From Toxoplasma gondii ME49 (taxonomy: Eukaryota; Apicomplexa; Conoidasida; Eucoccidiorida; Sarcocystidae): DNA of 64,000 nt. The translations under genes and the position numbers were made by a program. How positions within the stretch are numbered: position 1 is the stretch's first letter; every line of letters starts with the position of its first letter. The notes below the pieces were generated by a model, which was given only the letters and a program-made list of their open reading frames with translations, was not told the DNA's origin and did not search any database. Shown piece after piece: positions 23,881-41,500 of this stretch. The stretch lies in NCBI RefSeq assembly GCF_000006565.2, contig NC_031471.1, positions 2,452,441-2,516,440 on the forward strand. The letters are read 5' to 3'.

Positions 23881-26800
23881 TTTTCCCCAAACACTTCAAC
23901 ATATCACTCCACAAGGGAACACGAAAAACCGAACAGGCATAGTCGGCAGCACAAACCCACCTATACGCTCGGATTGTGTGATTACGTGTCCTAGCCTCTG
24001 GGTTTTTGAGGCGCAGCCACCTAGATTTGCTCATTTGCTTAAACCGTATTGGGTGAATTCAATCACCTAGTGAAATGATGATCCTAATGTGTTTTAAACA
24101 CATACATGCGCTGATCTTGGGGGATTGCTTTACTGGAAGCGTTTTTTGTAAGGGCTCCCCGGAGGCAGACGTGGCACTGGCTTCGGAACCGGCAGTCTCT
24201 TGTTCACTCACTGTCCCAATTACAACGAAACTATCGAAACTCCTTCTACTGGACTCGTGCAGACCGTGTGTGGAATGTGGAAAAAAATTATTAAGAACAT
24301 GTTCGTGTGCTTGGAAAGTACCCGTACCACACAAGTGCGCTGGTGCCAACCGCAGGCATGTCCCTCGGTGGACGTGTTCTTGACCGAACCCCGACAGCCT
24401 GTTTGCCACGGACCGGAGAAAAAGCTTTCGAGCAACGCAGGAAAGAGGAGAAAACCATTCCCTTACCGGGAACGATGAAACCTTGCGACTCAGGTCGCTT
24501 TTCTCAAAAGTTTCTGGGTGGCGGAACACTCGCGTCTTCGGACCCCGGCTCGTGCGTGAATATTCTGCTCGCTTGATCTGTTCACGGGATTGGTGCATCA
24601 CGATTGAGGTAGCAGAGAGCAAATATTTCTATAGAATCCTGGACGGCACTTTGCTTCGATTCGCTTTCCAGGGCATGCGGTTGCCCGGACGCCGCGAGTT
24701 TTTCATCTGGTTGAGTACCTGCTGACATCCGGAGCAGCAACAAAAAGGAAATGTAGACAGTCTATCCAAATTTCCGGATGCCCAATCGTGGAACAGAACT
24801 GAGGTAACAAAGCATACTTTTTCGTGCGTAGTCCTGGCACGGTATCTGGTCGACGCAGCTTCCACAGATGGCGTGAAGACGTGGTTAGCATGGGGAAGCA
24901 AAATCCCAGACAAAGCGTCTGTGCTTCTTTACTTTCTCTGTATTTCTCAGCAACGACAGTCGTTGGAAAGCAGCTGCGCGTCTGGATCCAGTGTGGCTTG
25001 TGTCTTCATAAGTCTCGTACAAGAGGCATCTAGTAGCCAGCTCGTCGCTTCCAGCCCCCCAATCGTTTCTTCAGTGGCCCCGCACTACCAGTTTCCCCCT
25101 GAAGTGTGCTTGTAGCTGGGAAACGCAATACTGTCGAACGGTTTCCATCTCTAACGCCTGAATGCGTCTCACTCCCAAAAGCGCAAAACAGGTCAATCCT
25201 GTTCGGGAATGCCTTTCGTGAAACAGCGATGTCGAGGGGTGGTGAGTGAAGACCGCTCCCACGAAAAGAAAACAAAGCCACTCCCTCAGCCCCACAAAAA
25301 AGCGCTTTCCTCCACTATACCCTATTCGTATCACTGTCTCCCTGTATGTGTGCAAGGTCCCTCTAGAAACAACGAACATTGGACCGTTTTCATGCGTTTG
25401 TGCTATTTCTCCACGGGTGTGCGTAGGCATTTGCTGGGCCTCTCTGCTAACGAAAATATGTCTTCTCGGTTTTGCCTTTCCGCACAACTTCTAATGTGCT
25501 TTCTGGTGGTTTATGAAGGCTGTGACCCCTAATTGGAAGAGCGATCACGGAACGGTGCGTGTTGCCTCGACTGCTTGATGGGGTTTCCTCGTGCCCGTCC
25601 TCTTTTGACCCGCTGAAATTACCTCGAAGCTCGGCAGGCAAAACAGCGCATTCTCTTGATCACGTGTCTCCTCTCTGTCCTCAGACATCCGAAACGAGTG
25701 CAGCAGACGAGAGATGACTATATGACGCGGGCGTCGATAAGATTGGCCGACTGAAAATTGAGGCGACAGGCGTTAGTCGCACCTCAACCGGACGTCCTCC
25801 TGCTTTCCTTCTCCTAAAAAATGATGTTGGACATTAACGCCAGAACACATCGAAGCGTCTTGTAGTGTTCCTGACAGTTCAGGGATTACTGGGTGCGTAT
25901 ACCAGCGTGACCTAATCATACGCGCATGTGGCCTATGCACATGAACCTCGACGACTCGTTGTTCTTTTGAGAGCTTCCGCCTTGCAGAGAAGCAGGGGCA
26001 GCTGTACGGAAAAAGGTTTTCTTTTCTCCAGTTGCGTTCCCCCACGTCTTCTTTGAAGCCGGCCGTGCACATGCGGACGCTGTGTGGCGTCCAGAGGCCC
26101 AGAGACCACAGAGAGCTTCTAGCCAGTTGGTTTCCTCGTCAGATTTGTCTATGGTATCTCGTGGACCGCAGCGGTAAAATTCTACGGGAAAGGCTCCTTC
26201 TATTTAGAATCCGTGGTCCTCTACAGACCTACTGTGTCGCGTGACACTGTCGGTCTTGTTTTCTTTGTTGTCATTCTCTCTCGACGTGTTCAGAGCTCCA
26301 ACCCCCGTTTCGAATTTCGTGAATTCGGCTCCGTTACAGGGAGAAATTGTGTTTCGTCGACGGTGACCTTGTGAGAGCTGTTCGATTCCCTCTTCGCAAC
26401 TGTTCCACGTCCTCGATTTGACCGGCAAGAACCTATCTTGGCCTTCAGCCCAACGGCTCTTTTACATATTCGAGAAACACCTGCATATACACATCACTGT
26501 TTACAGTTAGGCGCACACATCGACGCGACAACGCTGTCGTACCTATATATGCGCGTGTGCATACTTACGTAAATTATGTGTACGAGGGTGTGTGTCGTTT
26601 CCCTACCTTCCGTTTCCTCGTTGCTGCTATCGCTATTTTGCCCAATAAACGCGTCGATCCGCAGCGGAGGCCTGGAATTGCGTTCTGGAGATTGGAAACA
26701 GGTGCTTCGCCGCTGTGACTTTAAAGGCGAGGCACACTTTGGCTGGTTTTTCTGTGTGTGATCGGCCGCTTTGACGAGCTCCCCCGCTCGCATCAAAAAT

Positions 26801-28507
26801 CGACGACGATCTGCGAGTTGACTGGACGAGGCGTGCTAGGGTTCCTCCCTCTCTTTACGCTGGCTCCTTGTGGCTGGCTGTTTCTCATTTCCCCGAGGGA
26901 GAGCCAGAGCGCTTTAAGGTAGCAACGTGGGTTTTTTGTGGCCAGATTGACATTTTTTTCTTGCGGCAGAAGGCATTTCACAGTGGTGAAGTTGGATTGC
27001 AGTTCCTCCCCTTTCTTCAACGGCGCTCCGTGGCATCGCTAGATCCAGAGTCGCTCTTTAACTCGCGCAGCAACTGAGCTCTCGACGTCGGCCTGCTAGC
27101 AGCCACACCCGTCGTTGGTGAAAAAACGAGTTCCACCCGGCGGGCGACGACAGGGGCGGCGAGCGCACGAAGGCGCTCTGTTCTTGCATTTTCTACTGCT
27201 CTTGTGGTCCGATTTTGCAAACGCCGCCTGCCTTCCTCTCTAGTCTTTTCTCCGCGTTCTCTGAAAACGCAACGGAAAAGCACGTCGATACCGGGAGAGC
27301 GCGAGTGGGCCAGAGAGCGCTTGCCATCTACAGTGTGGCGCGGAGCTGGTAAGGAGCGAACAGCACACAGCCAAGCTTGCACCGCTCGGACGTTTTTCTT
27401 CGCTTCTGCCACCCAGGCGTTTTCGTGCGTCCACTTCCAGCGAAAACGGAGTTCACCCTCGAAGGCTTAACCAGACGTTGGGAAAAAAAGTTATCGGCGT
27501 AGTTCTCCACACAGGCCGTGCGGGGGTCCTCAAGCGTCCGAGCCGACGCGCACGGCTTCTCTCCGCAATCGCTTTTCTGGTATCTTCTCTAGAGACGCCA
27601 GCTGGTCAAGTATTCTCTGTACTAAGCAGACGAAGGAGGCCTTCCTCTTCGCCTGCAACCTTCAGAGAACTCGCGCGCGAACGTGTTCGCCAGCGAGGAG
27701 CTGCGAAACGGAAGGGGGAAAACCCACCCTGCTACGCTTCGTTTCCCGAGAGTCGCGTGCTCCCTGGGGAAACAGAACACCCAGGGGTCTGTTTTTCCGG
27801 CTCTGTGACAACGCCGCCTTTGGACGACCCTTTTTTCGCGACAGCACACCCTGCAACGGTCGCGCACGGTTGTGAGAGCCTTGCAGCACGACAAACTCGC
27901 CGCCGAGTCAACAGCCTCTCGACAAGGTCAGAGCAGTGGCTCTTGAATTCGTGCTTCCTGTGCGATCACGGATTGCGTTGCTCTTTTGAGACTTTTTAAC
28001 GCCGTCGTGGACCTCTTTGTTTCGAGCTCTTCTGCGTTGTCCGCTCGAAGGAACGCGTCCGAGTTGGAATGGTCTCTATACTCGTACGTCTCTGTTTCTC
28101 GACCTTTTTCGATTTGCAGATACGGTGCGTTCCACGTATTTCGAAATCCTCATCTCTCCCCGCCCACTGCGCACGTTCATCTTTGACGTCTTGCTGGAGA
28201 TATTTTTTGTAGGCCCCGTGTATAAGTTAACGTCCTTTGCGAGACCGCTGTCTGTGCTGCCGCGTTTCCCGGCCGCGGGCCTTCTTCTCTTTGTCTCTGA
28301 ACAAGACGCAGTCAAGACTTTTACAAGTTCGGAAAACAACGCCCTCCGAGAGTCCTTCTGCGCTCTCTCCTCCCGCGCCTCCTTGTGCAGACCTAGACGC
28401 GGCACACCTCTGCGTGGACTTCGACACATTCTCGTGTGCATGCATGCAAGTGCCGTCGAGGCTTTGTTGTTTGTTGGAGAAACAGCTTTTCTATCGAACG
28501 CGAGAAA
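23881..28507. other. long intergenic/leader region between Maf and CDPK1
   Basis: 4.6 kb without a convincing coding exon. A block at about 24059-24622 is open on both strands but has no recognisable domain. The part from about 27000 on is C/G-rich with many ATGs and is likely promoter plus 5' leader of CDPK1, possibly with a leader intron. A TGCATGC cluster lies at 28437-28448. Confidence 0.5.
28437..28448. promoter_or_regulatory. TGCATGC palindrome cluster upstream of CDPK1
   Basis: TGCATGCATGCA gives two overlapping TGCATGC motifs 60 bases before the CDPK1 ATG. TGCATGC is a reported over-represented element in Toxoplasma promoters and a typical ApiAP2 site. Location inside the probable leader makes its function uncertain. 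Confidence 0.3.
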
Positions 28508-33863
<5,356 letters not shown>

Positions 33864-35848
33864 AAGCTTGCACTCTCCCTGTGCGTGACGTCTATTCTCC
33901 CCCAGACTCCCGTGCACCCCTCTCTTTTGCCGTAAATCCTGCGGTGGCCCTCTCCGACTTCACAGCCCAAGACGAGAAAGCTGCAGAATCGGGTGCCAGC
34001 TTCAGAGGGGAGCGAACAGAGAGCAGAGAGACGCGGAAGCTGTCCTGGCGGGAGGCTCCTTCTTCTTCACGGACCCGTTGTGGGACGTGCACTCTTTTGA
34101 GTGTGGGGTTCTGAGCAAGTTGTCTCGGGATCATCGGTGCTCTTGGCGTCAATAACGCATTTCCATTTTCGCTCTTCCTCTCGGCGTCAATCACGCTTTT
34201 TCGTTTTCTCTCTACTTCTCTTCAAAGAGAGACCTAGCCTAAGCCAAAAAAAGGGGGAGGCAGTTGTCAGCCGGTGATCCTCACGCGTTCGAGCCACTGT
34301 GTGTGCATGTAATAATGTATTTGTTTACTTACGCATGCATCTTTGTCTCGCCGAGACTCCGGACGGATTTGAGGAGCAGACGAGCTCGACAACGCGCGCG
34401 CATGGAGAACGCGTCCGAGCCGTCTGCCCACAGACCTCGTCCTGCCCCTGGCTGCGCGAGTGCACGAAGAGACCGAGTTCCGTTTTTCGCGCTGCGCTGC
34501 AGAGGGAACGTCGAAATTCGATGTGCGAGTTCGACTCGAGCCTGCGGCGAGGCGAAACGCTTCATTTCAGCGATCTGTTCGTCGAAGCCACCATTCCCGT
34601 GCGTGGGCATGTATGCCCTGTCCATGTTCCTGCGCATCCTTCCCTCCGAATGTCCGCATCCTTCGACTGCCTCCACATACGCCGATCTGTGTTTGTACAC
34701 TTCATTTCCAGCCGATTTGTTTCGCTTTTCTCGGGGCTCGTGAGACGTGCTCTGCACAGAAGAAAGAGGAAGCACGACATGACACAGGCTGTCGCTTGGT
34801 CTCGTACGCTCGCTTGAACTTTTTTTCGCGCGGTTCCCGTTGTTGGGTGTGTTTCTCTGGCGCCATTCGCACAGAAGAGAAAGCAAAAAAACCAGCAGAG
34901 GACTCACTGTTCGCGCCGCTGTCGCAGTCACTTGAGGGGGGAGGGGGGGCGTTCACCACCTACTGCAAGGCACCTCGGTCCCGGCTACGCGTCTTCGTTG
35001 ACTGTCGTAGCGCGCGAAGGATTTCCGGGTGCCTCGCGAGAGATGAGGCAGAGAAGACGCCTGGAAACTCGCAAAAGAGGTATCGAGAGAGAGCGGAAGC
35101 ATTCGTCTCGTGAGAATAATTTGTGTTCTTTTGAAAGAAGGACGAAGCGAAGGCCGCAGCGATATAGACTCACATCCTCTGCGGCGTTTCTTCGCAAATG
35201 GAGAGTGTGGGGCCTCCTAGGTGTGCCTCAGGTGTTGACTCGAAGCGCAGAGGCCATCCCTTCCTCGCGCTGCCATCTCGTCGCTCGTTTTTCGGAGACT
35301 CGCGACGCGTTGGCTTTTTCTGCGAGACTTTTGTGTCGTTCCAGGAAACTGAGATGAGCGCGGGCAGACGCTCACGACGCTCAGGGTACAAGTGCGTGTC
35401 AGTTGTCTCATTTTGCTTCGTGTGGAGAGCATTGTGTTTCACGCCTCTTGTTCAACGTTTCGCCGGCCGTGTAAACACCGACTGTCTTCAGAGAGATTCG
35501 GTCCACCGGACAAGTACACCAAAACCTGATAAACGACACAAGACGCCGTCAGCCTCGCGCGTCGCGTTCAGGCCCGACGCCTGTGTAGACTGAGAAGCAG
35601 CAGACGAACTTTGCGCGTTTTCCGCACCAGGTTTTATGTGTCTCTCTTCGCGCATAATCGATGACCATCCTCACGGAAGACACAGAACCCAGCATTCTTA
35701 AGGAAACAGCTCAGACAGGGCTGCTAGTCTGCTGATACATACGGGAAGCATGCAATTCTAGGAGACGATGAGTTCGTCACTCTTCGTCCTGCTGTTTACA
35801 GCGTGATGAGACATGAGCTTCTCCGACGGTGGTCTTTCCCCTACAAAC

Positions 35849-35849
<1 letters not shown>

Positions 35850-35880
<31 letters not shown>
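35850..35880. repeat. (TA)n microsatellite
   Basis: About 14 TA units in the region downstream of CDPK1. Confidence 0.9.
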
Positions 35881-35882
<2 letters not shown>

Positions 35883-37143
35883 TGTACATGATGCACACAG
35901 CTGCGAACAGATACCTGTGAGGATACCTGTGTGTAGAACTGGGTACGACTAGACGCAGTTGGAAGGTTGAGATCGGGAGACATCGAGAGCGGGTGACATG
36001 GTGGCTGACTTTGAGCACCGGATGCTTAACGCCCGTGGACGGGAAATCTGATCTTCGAGGTCGGAGATTCTCCGCGGTACTGTCGGTCCTCGGTGGTCAG
36101 AGTAAAAGAGGACCGCAGTCAATTTCACTGTAAGTTTCAAGCTTTGCTTGAAAAAGTTTAGCTCCGAGTCTCTCACGTTTTTCGTATTTGAGTTTGTTTC
36201 GTTTGGCAAACTCGAGTGGCCTTTGGAAAAGCCGTCCGCAGTTCAAAACTCGAGTCCCGGGCCTTGCAGGTCTTTTCTTTGTGTTTGCCTTGGATATGTG
36301 TATCGATTCGAACGCGCAACTTTTCTAATTGCACCCGTGCGCACAAGTTATTGGTTGCCACCGGCGAACAGGAAGCGGTGGTACTCAGTTGTTGAGGTGA
36401 GTTCGGAGCTTACGAGCTCAATGAAACGCGAGAGTTTGCGTTGAATGTGTACTGGAAATTGATTTTGCATCTGTACGCGTTTGAGAGGACAATCCAGATG
36501 ATGCTCTCCCTTGAACAATATGTGGTTTTGCTTCAGACAAGCTCACAAGCAGGGGAAAACTCCAGAAGTGTGATTTTAGCAGGAGAAACACTGTCGCTTT
36601 TCACTTTTGCTGCTTGATCGGATAAGCAATGCTACCGTCCATCGTTTACGCGTCTCTAGAGAAACCGGATCTGCGGATCGGTGAACCTCCGATGATAATC
36701 ACTCTCCGGGTCCGTAGAAACAATCGCAACCCTGAAACTCAGCTTCGTTCTGCACTATCGAAGCAGGGAACTGTGTGCACTTCTGAAGCGATGAGAAGTC
36801 ACAGACCCTTCTGTGTGTTTCGCGGGATGCCTCGCGTGGCGAGACCAGGTAAACTTCCCGAAAAAAAGAGATGTCTGGTGCTTCTCCTGTGGCCAGAAGC
36901 GTCTTTCTGAAGCAAGAGCTGTCGTTTTTCCTGAAGTTCTCCCGACCTCAGCCGTTTCTCAACGGTGAGAGAAGCGCGCGACGGGCTTTGCCACTTACTA
37001 CAAAATGGTCCTCGAAGTTGACGGTCATGCCTTTTCTATGCAAGCGAAACTGGCGTAATTTCGGAGGAAGTGCGTCGAGTCGGCTCTACCCGGGGATGGG
37101 CAGGAACGTCGAACACGGGGGCAAGACCGAATAAATCAAATAT

Positions 37144-37166
37144 GCATATATATATATATATATATG
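37144..37166. repeat. (TA)n microsatellite
   Basis: About 10 TA units flanked by TGCA, upstream of the ITFG1-like gene. Confidence 0.85.
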
Positions 37167-37769
37167 CACGATAATCATACCATCTGTCCCCCTTTCTCTG
37201 TCTCCGATAACGAAGCATCTATCCTAGCTTGCAAGTATGTACGCTGATCTTATCCATCCTGCGATCCAACCACTCGTCACCTACCAATATCATGGCAAAT
37301 GCGATGCGCTGGATGCGCTGCCTTCGTTGTTGGCAGTGTCTTGCAAGCTGGGAGGAGCGATGGCGTAGAGGGGGGGCGTTCTGAAGAGAAGCTTCTACGG
37401 AAAGACAGAAATATGAGGAATGGAAAAGACAAGGGAGGGGAAAGAGTAAAAAGAGCTGCATAAAGATGACGCGTTGTTTGATTCTCATTTCCACGTCGCG
37501 CTCGCACTATTCCCGACCTCCTTCTCGGCTCCTTTCCTTCTCCAGTTGCATGCACAACCTCGCTACTTCACTTTTCTCTCGTTTCGGAAAAAAGGCTTGC
37601 ATTGACTGGCGTGTCACTCTCTCTCCTCGACATTGTTTTATGCGCAGAGACGTCGTCTTTTTTCCAGGCACAGACGTGGATGCAGTTCCAGCGGGGTTTT
37701 CAGTGTTTTCTTCTTCCTCACGTCTCTGTGGTGTCATTGATTTTTCTCTGTCTCGCGCTGTGTTTCCTT

Positions 37770-37791
37770 CCTCTCTCTCTCTCTCTCTCTC
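37770..37791. repeat. (TC)n microsatellite
   Basis: A pure CT run inside a long pyrimidine-rich stretch in the probable leader of the ITFG1-like gene. Confidence 0.85.
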
Positions 37792-38572
37792 GTTTTTTTC
37801 TCTCCGTCCTTAGCTCTTCCCCCCTCTCCCTTTATCCTTGTCTCTCTCCTCGTCGTTCTCTCCTCTTCGCCGACGGCCGTCGCTCCCTCCTTTCCTGCGT
37901 CGCGCCTCTCTGCCGTCCTCCCTTTCGAAGCCGTCCTCAACTACCTCAGCCAGTTCAGCCACCAGCGTGGAGCGTCGTCGCTCTCTGTCGCTCCGGTGAA
38001 AGAAGAGAGCCTGATGTTCTTTCCTTGGTTCCCTTCCTGTGCCGTATCCAGTTCCTTCGATTGCCCGTAGACCCCCGAGCACACCTTGGCTCATGTGGAC
38101 AGGAGGGATCTACCTCGCTCCTCCTTCCCTTCTCTCTGTGTCTGTGCTGAGGCTCGAAGTCAACGGCCTGTCTCCTCGCTTCTCCCGCATTTGCTTCAGG
38201 CCCAATGGGTGTCTGCAGCCCTGTTGTCGAGGTTTTCTGCGGCGACGGTCCGAGACACAGCACCCAGAGAAAAGCCTCTGAGGGCCTTCGACTACCCTCC
38301 CCGGTTCCGCAAGTGTGTCGGCTTCCTCCACATTCTTGCCTCTTCTCAGCTTGACGCTTTCTCTTCGTCCTCGCCTTCCCCTGCTTCGTCTGAAAAAAAA
38401 GCGAGAGCCTGTCTCCTCTCGTGGCTTCGAGCGCCGCTCGGCGGGGCGCAGATGTGAGAGTCAGCGTAGAACGCGGGCGTTTGCTTCCCCGAGAGTCCGG
38501 AGCTTCCCCGCGGCCGCGTTCGTTTGTCCTTTCTTCACTGTCCTCTGTCTCCAGGCTCTCTTAGCCGGTCGC

Positions 38573-41500
38573 ATGCGTTCGCGGCGGCGAGTTGGCGGAG
38601 GGGAGGAAGCTGAGGGGCGGGGGCCTCAGCCTGCGCGCCAGTCTTGCTGCTCCGGTTCTCATCCGTCTCCTCTCTCTGCGTCTGCGTTCGACCTGTTGGG
38701 GAAAAAAGATACCTTCTTCTCTCCCAACTCTCTCTTGGGAGCAGCCGCAATGACGGCTGGGTCGCCGCCGCCAACGCCGTCTGTTCAGTCGTCTTCTGGG
38801 TCTTCTCGTTCCTCTTCCGCCGCGTCCCCCGCGCGCTTACCTGCCTCAGCCAGCGCTTCGCCTTCCCTTCCCTTTCCCTCGCTTTCGTCGTCTTTCTCTT
38901 TTGTCGCACCCTCTTCGTCGGCTGCCACCGCGCCGCCTCTCGTGACCCTTCCGACCGCGGAGACAGCTGTCTCCGCGCCTGCGGCGGGGCCGGCCGAGGG
39001 CGGCGGTGCGGCTTTAGGCTTCGACGGTGCGCCGGCCAACATGGATCGAGGGATGTCGTGTGGCGCCCTGGAGGTTGGCGGAGCTCCAGACCTGCCTTCT
39101 CTGCATCTCGGGACGCCTACCGACTTTGCCGCCGAACAGGCGCCTCCTCCGGGGGACCGAGGACTCGACACTCAGAGTGCTTTGCCGGGCGGTCGGCTCC
39201 GAGCCAATCGGTCTTTTGCCTTGTTTCTTATCGTTCTCCTCTCTATCGTCCTCTTCATCTCCTTTGTCATCACACCCTTCTCATCCTTCCTCATCGACCT
39301 CTCCCTCCAGAGTCAAACCTCTGTTCCCTCGCTCTCCCCACCCTTTCCTTCCAGTCAGGACCCCTCAACGGGTTCTCCGACGTCTTCTGCGGCAAGCGAC
39401 GAGGCGACGGAGCCTCACAGTCCAGGTTCTTCAGCCTCAAAGCCACGAAGCGATGCGGACAATCGGGACTCGGCTCCTCGTGTACCCCATCGCCAGCCCA
39501 AACCGCTTCCACAAATTCGCCTCGAGCAAGCGCGAGCGCGGGGACATTCCGCCGCCGCGGCCTTTCCTGACGAAGTTGTTTCTGGGGATTCCTCGAAGGC
39601 CTTTTCGCCTGGCAACGCGTCTCTCTCGAGCACCTTGTTCTCCCGCTTTGGATCCTTGTCGATTTTTCCTTCTCTGTCATTGCCTCGCGACTCCGCAGAG
39701 AATGCGTCTGCCATCAAGAAGAAGCCTTCACAAGACCCCAACGATCGCGCTGGGACTCGAAGCGGTGGCAACGGGGCGGCCGTCCCGCCGTCGCCTCCGA
39801 CCGCGGTCGGAGGGGGAGGCGCCGGGGCTGGGGCTCCAAACCGGGACGCGACTTCGCGCCCCACGTTCACGCCGTATCGGCCCGTCGATTGGGGGGTCGA
39901 GAGAGTCGGAGACAGTGGAGCAGACATCTCTTCGTCTTCCGAAGCGAACGACCCAAACGGAGGCACTTCGTCCGTTCGCGGGCCGTCACCTTCAGGTTTA
40001 TATCCCTCCGCCAGCGGACTTCCACTCAAGCGGCCTGCGGGGGAGCAGGACGGATGGAGAGGCGAGCTGGCTGAATTTGCAGACTACAATGGCGATTCGC
40101 ATGCGGACATGATCTTCATCTCTCGGTCGACTCCAGACGAGAAGCAGAGCGTTTCTTCGCCTGCTGTCGCCTCTACGTCTCCGTTCCTCCTGTCTGCATT
40201 CTCGGCCTCGAGGAGCACCCCGCGCTCGACAGCGTTCGCCGCCGTTTACACTTGGGATGCAGCGGCTGGGGTCTTTGCGTTCTTCACGAAGGCGGAAGTC
40301 CCGGAAAGCACTGAGTCCCTGATTTCTTTCGACTGGAACGGCGACGGACGCGCCGACCTCCTCGCAGTGTGCGTCGCGGAGCCCAACGCGGTCGCAGAGG
40401 CCCGCCGCGAGGCCATGCGGCTCTTCCAGCGATTGCAGGAAGAAGGCCAGGGACGAGACGCAGCGCGAGAGGGGCAGGTCCGCCCAGCAGAGCACAAGAA
40501 AGAAGAGAAAGAACTGCACCAGGCAGCGGTGAAATCCGGAGAGGAAGGAAAGGGCGATGCGGGTGCGGCGAGCAGTTCGTTCTTCCGGTTTTGGTTTGGG
40601 AGCCCAAGCAACGAGCGGGGAGAAGAAGGCGGAGACAGAAACGAGGTGGGGAAGAACTACTACCTCGTTGCCTACGTGCAGAGATCGGACGGAAAACTGG
40701 AGGAAGCCTGGGACTCGATCACGGGCGTCGACAGGCTGCTCGAACGTCTCGAGCAACAGCGAGTCGCCAGGAGGCGCAGGATGGCCCGAGCGAGAGAGAG
40801 CAGAGACAGAGACAGGCAACACAGCGCGGCCAGCAACGAGAGAAGCAAGCAAGCCGCCACGCATTTACTGGCTGTCTCCGAAGCCCCCACACCGCCGCAG
40901 ACGCCGAGCGAGATCCCGAGCCGGGGCGAAGAAGCGAGAGCCGAAGAGCCAAGTCCCGCGATGCCGCGGAGACGCCTAGCGGAGAACGAAGGGGAAAACG
41001 GTGTGAAGGTAGTAGAGAGCAACGGAAATCAGACTGACGCCCCAAAACAAAGTTTGTCCTTTCCTCTCTCGGGTGACCCGTCGTCGCCGCCTCCTCCTCG
41101 TCGACCCTCTGGCAGAGACTCAGCTTTGGGCTTCGCGCCGGTGTCTCCAGTTCTTGATTCTGCGCGGAACGCTGTCGTCGCGAGAAGAGGAGGCATCGCG
41201 GAAGAAGGGCAGCAGGAAGAAAAGGGTGTGGAGAAGGAGAAGAAGGGTGAGAACGAGGAAGGAGACGGACAGCAAGGTCGAGGGAAGAGTGACGCTCAAG
41301 CCATTGAACGCGGAGGGAGAGAGGAGGAGAACTTTGCTCACGAGACAGTGAATGCGGCGAGGGAGGAAGAGGATGAGACTGGCTTTGATTCGCCGTCTTC
41401 TCTAGAAGATGGCATTGAGATCCAAGGCGTCCGAGTGTGGGGCGGTTTCGGAGAAACTCCAGAGACTCTGTCGAACTCTCTCTCAGACAAACGACGCGTG

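Larger units (their letters stand above)
33864..38572. other. intergenic region between CDPK1 and the ITFG1-like gene
   Basis: 4.7 kb without a supported gene. It holds the CDPK1 3' UTR, TA microsatellites at about 35850-35880 and 37145-37165, and a TC run at about 37770-37791. The last 800 bases are pyrimidine-rich and end in an acceptor-like CTCCAG just before the ATG at 38573, suggesting a spliced 5' leader for the next gene. A TTGCATGCAC element lies at 37546. Confidence 0.5.

Noticed and set aside
39998..40864. 288-codon minus-strand frame
   Set aside because: Complement of the FG-GAP region of the ITFG1-like exon 1; antisense of a well-supported coding exon.
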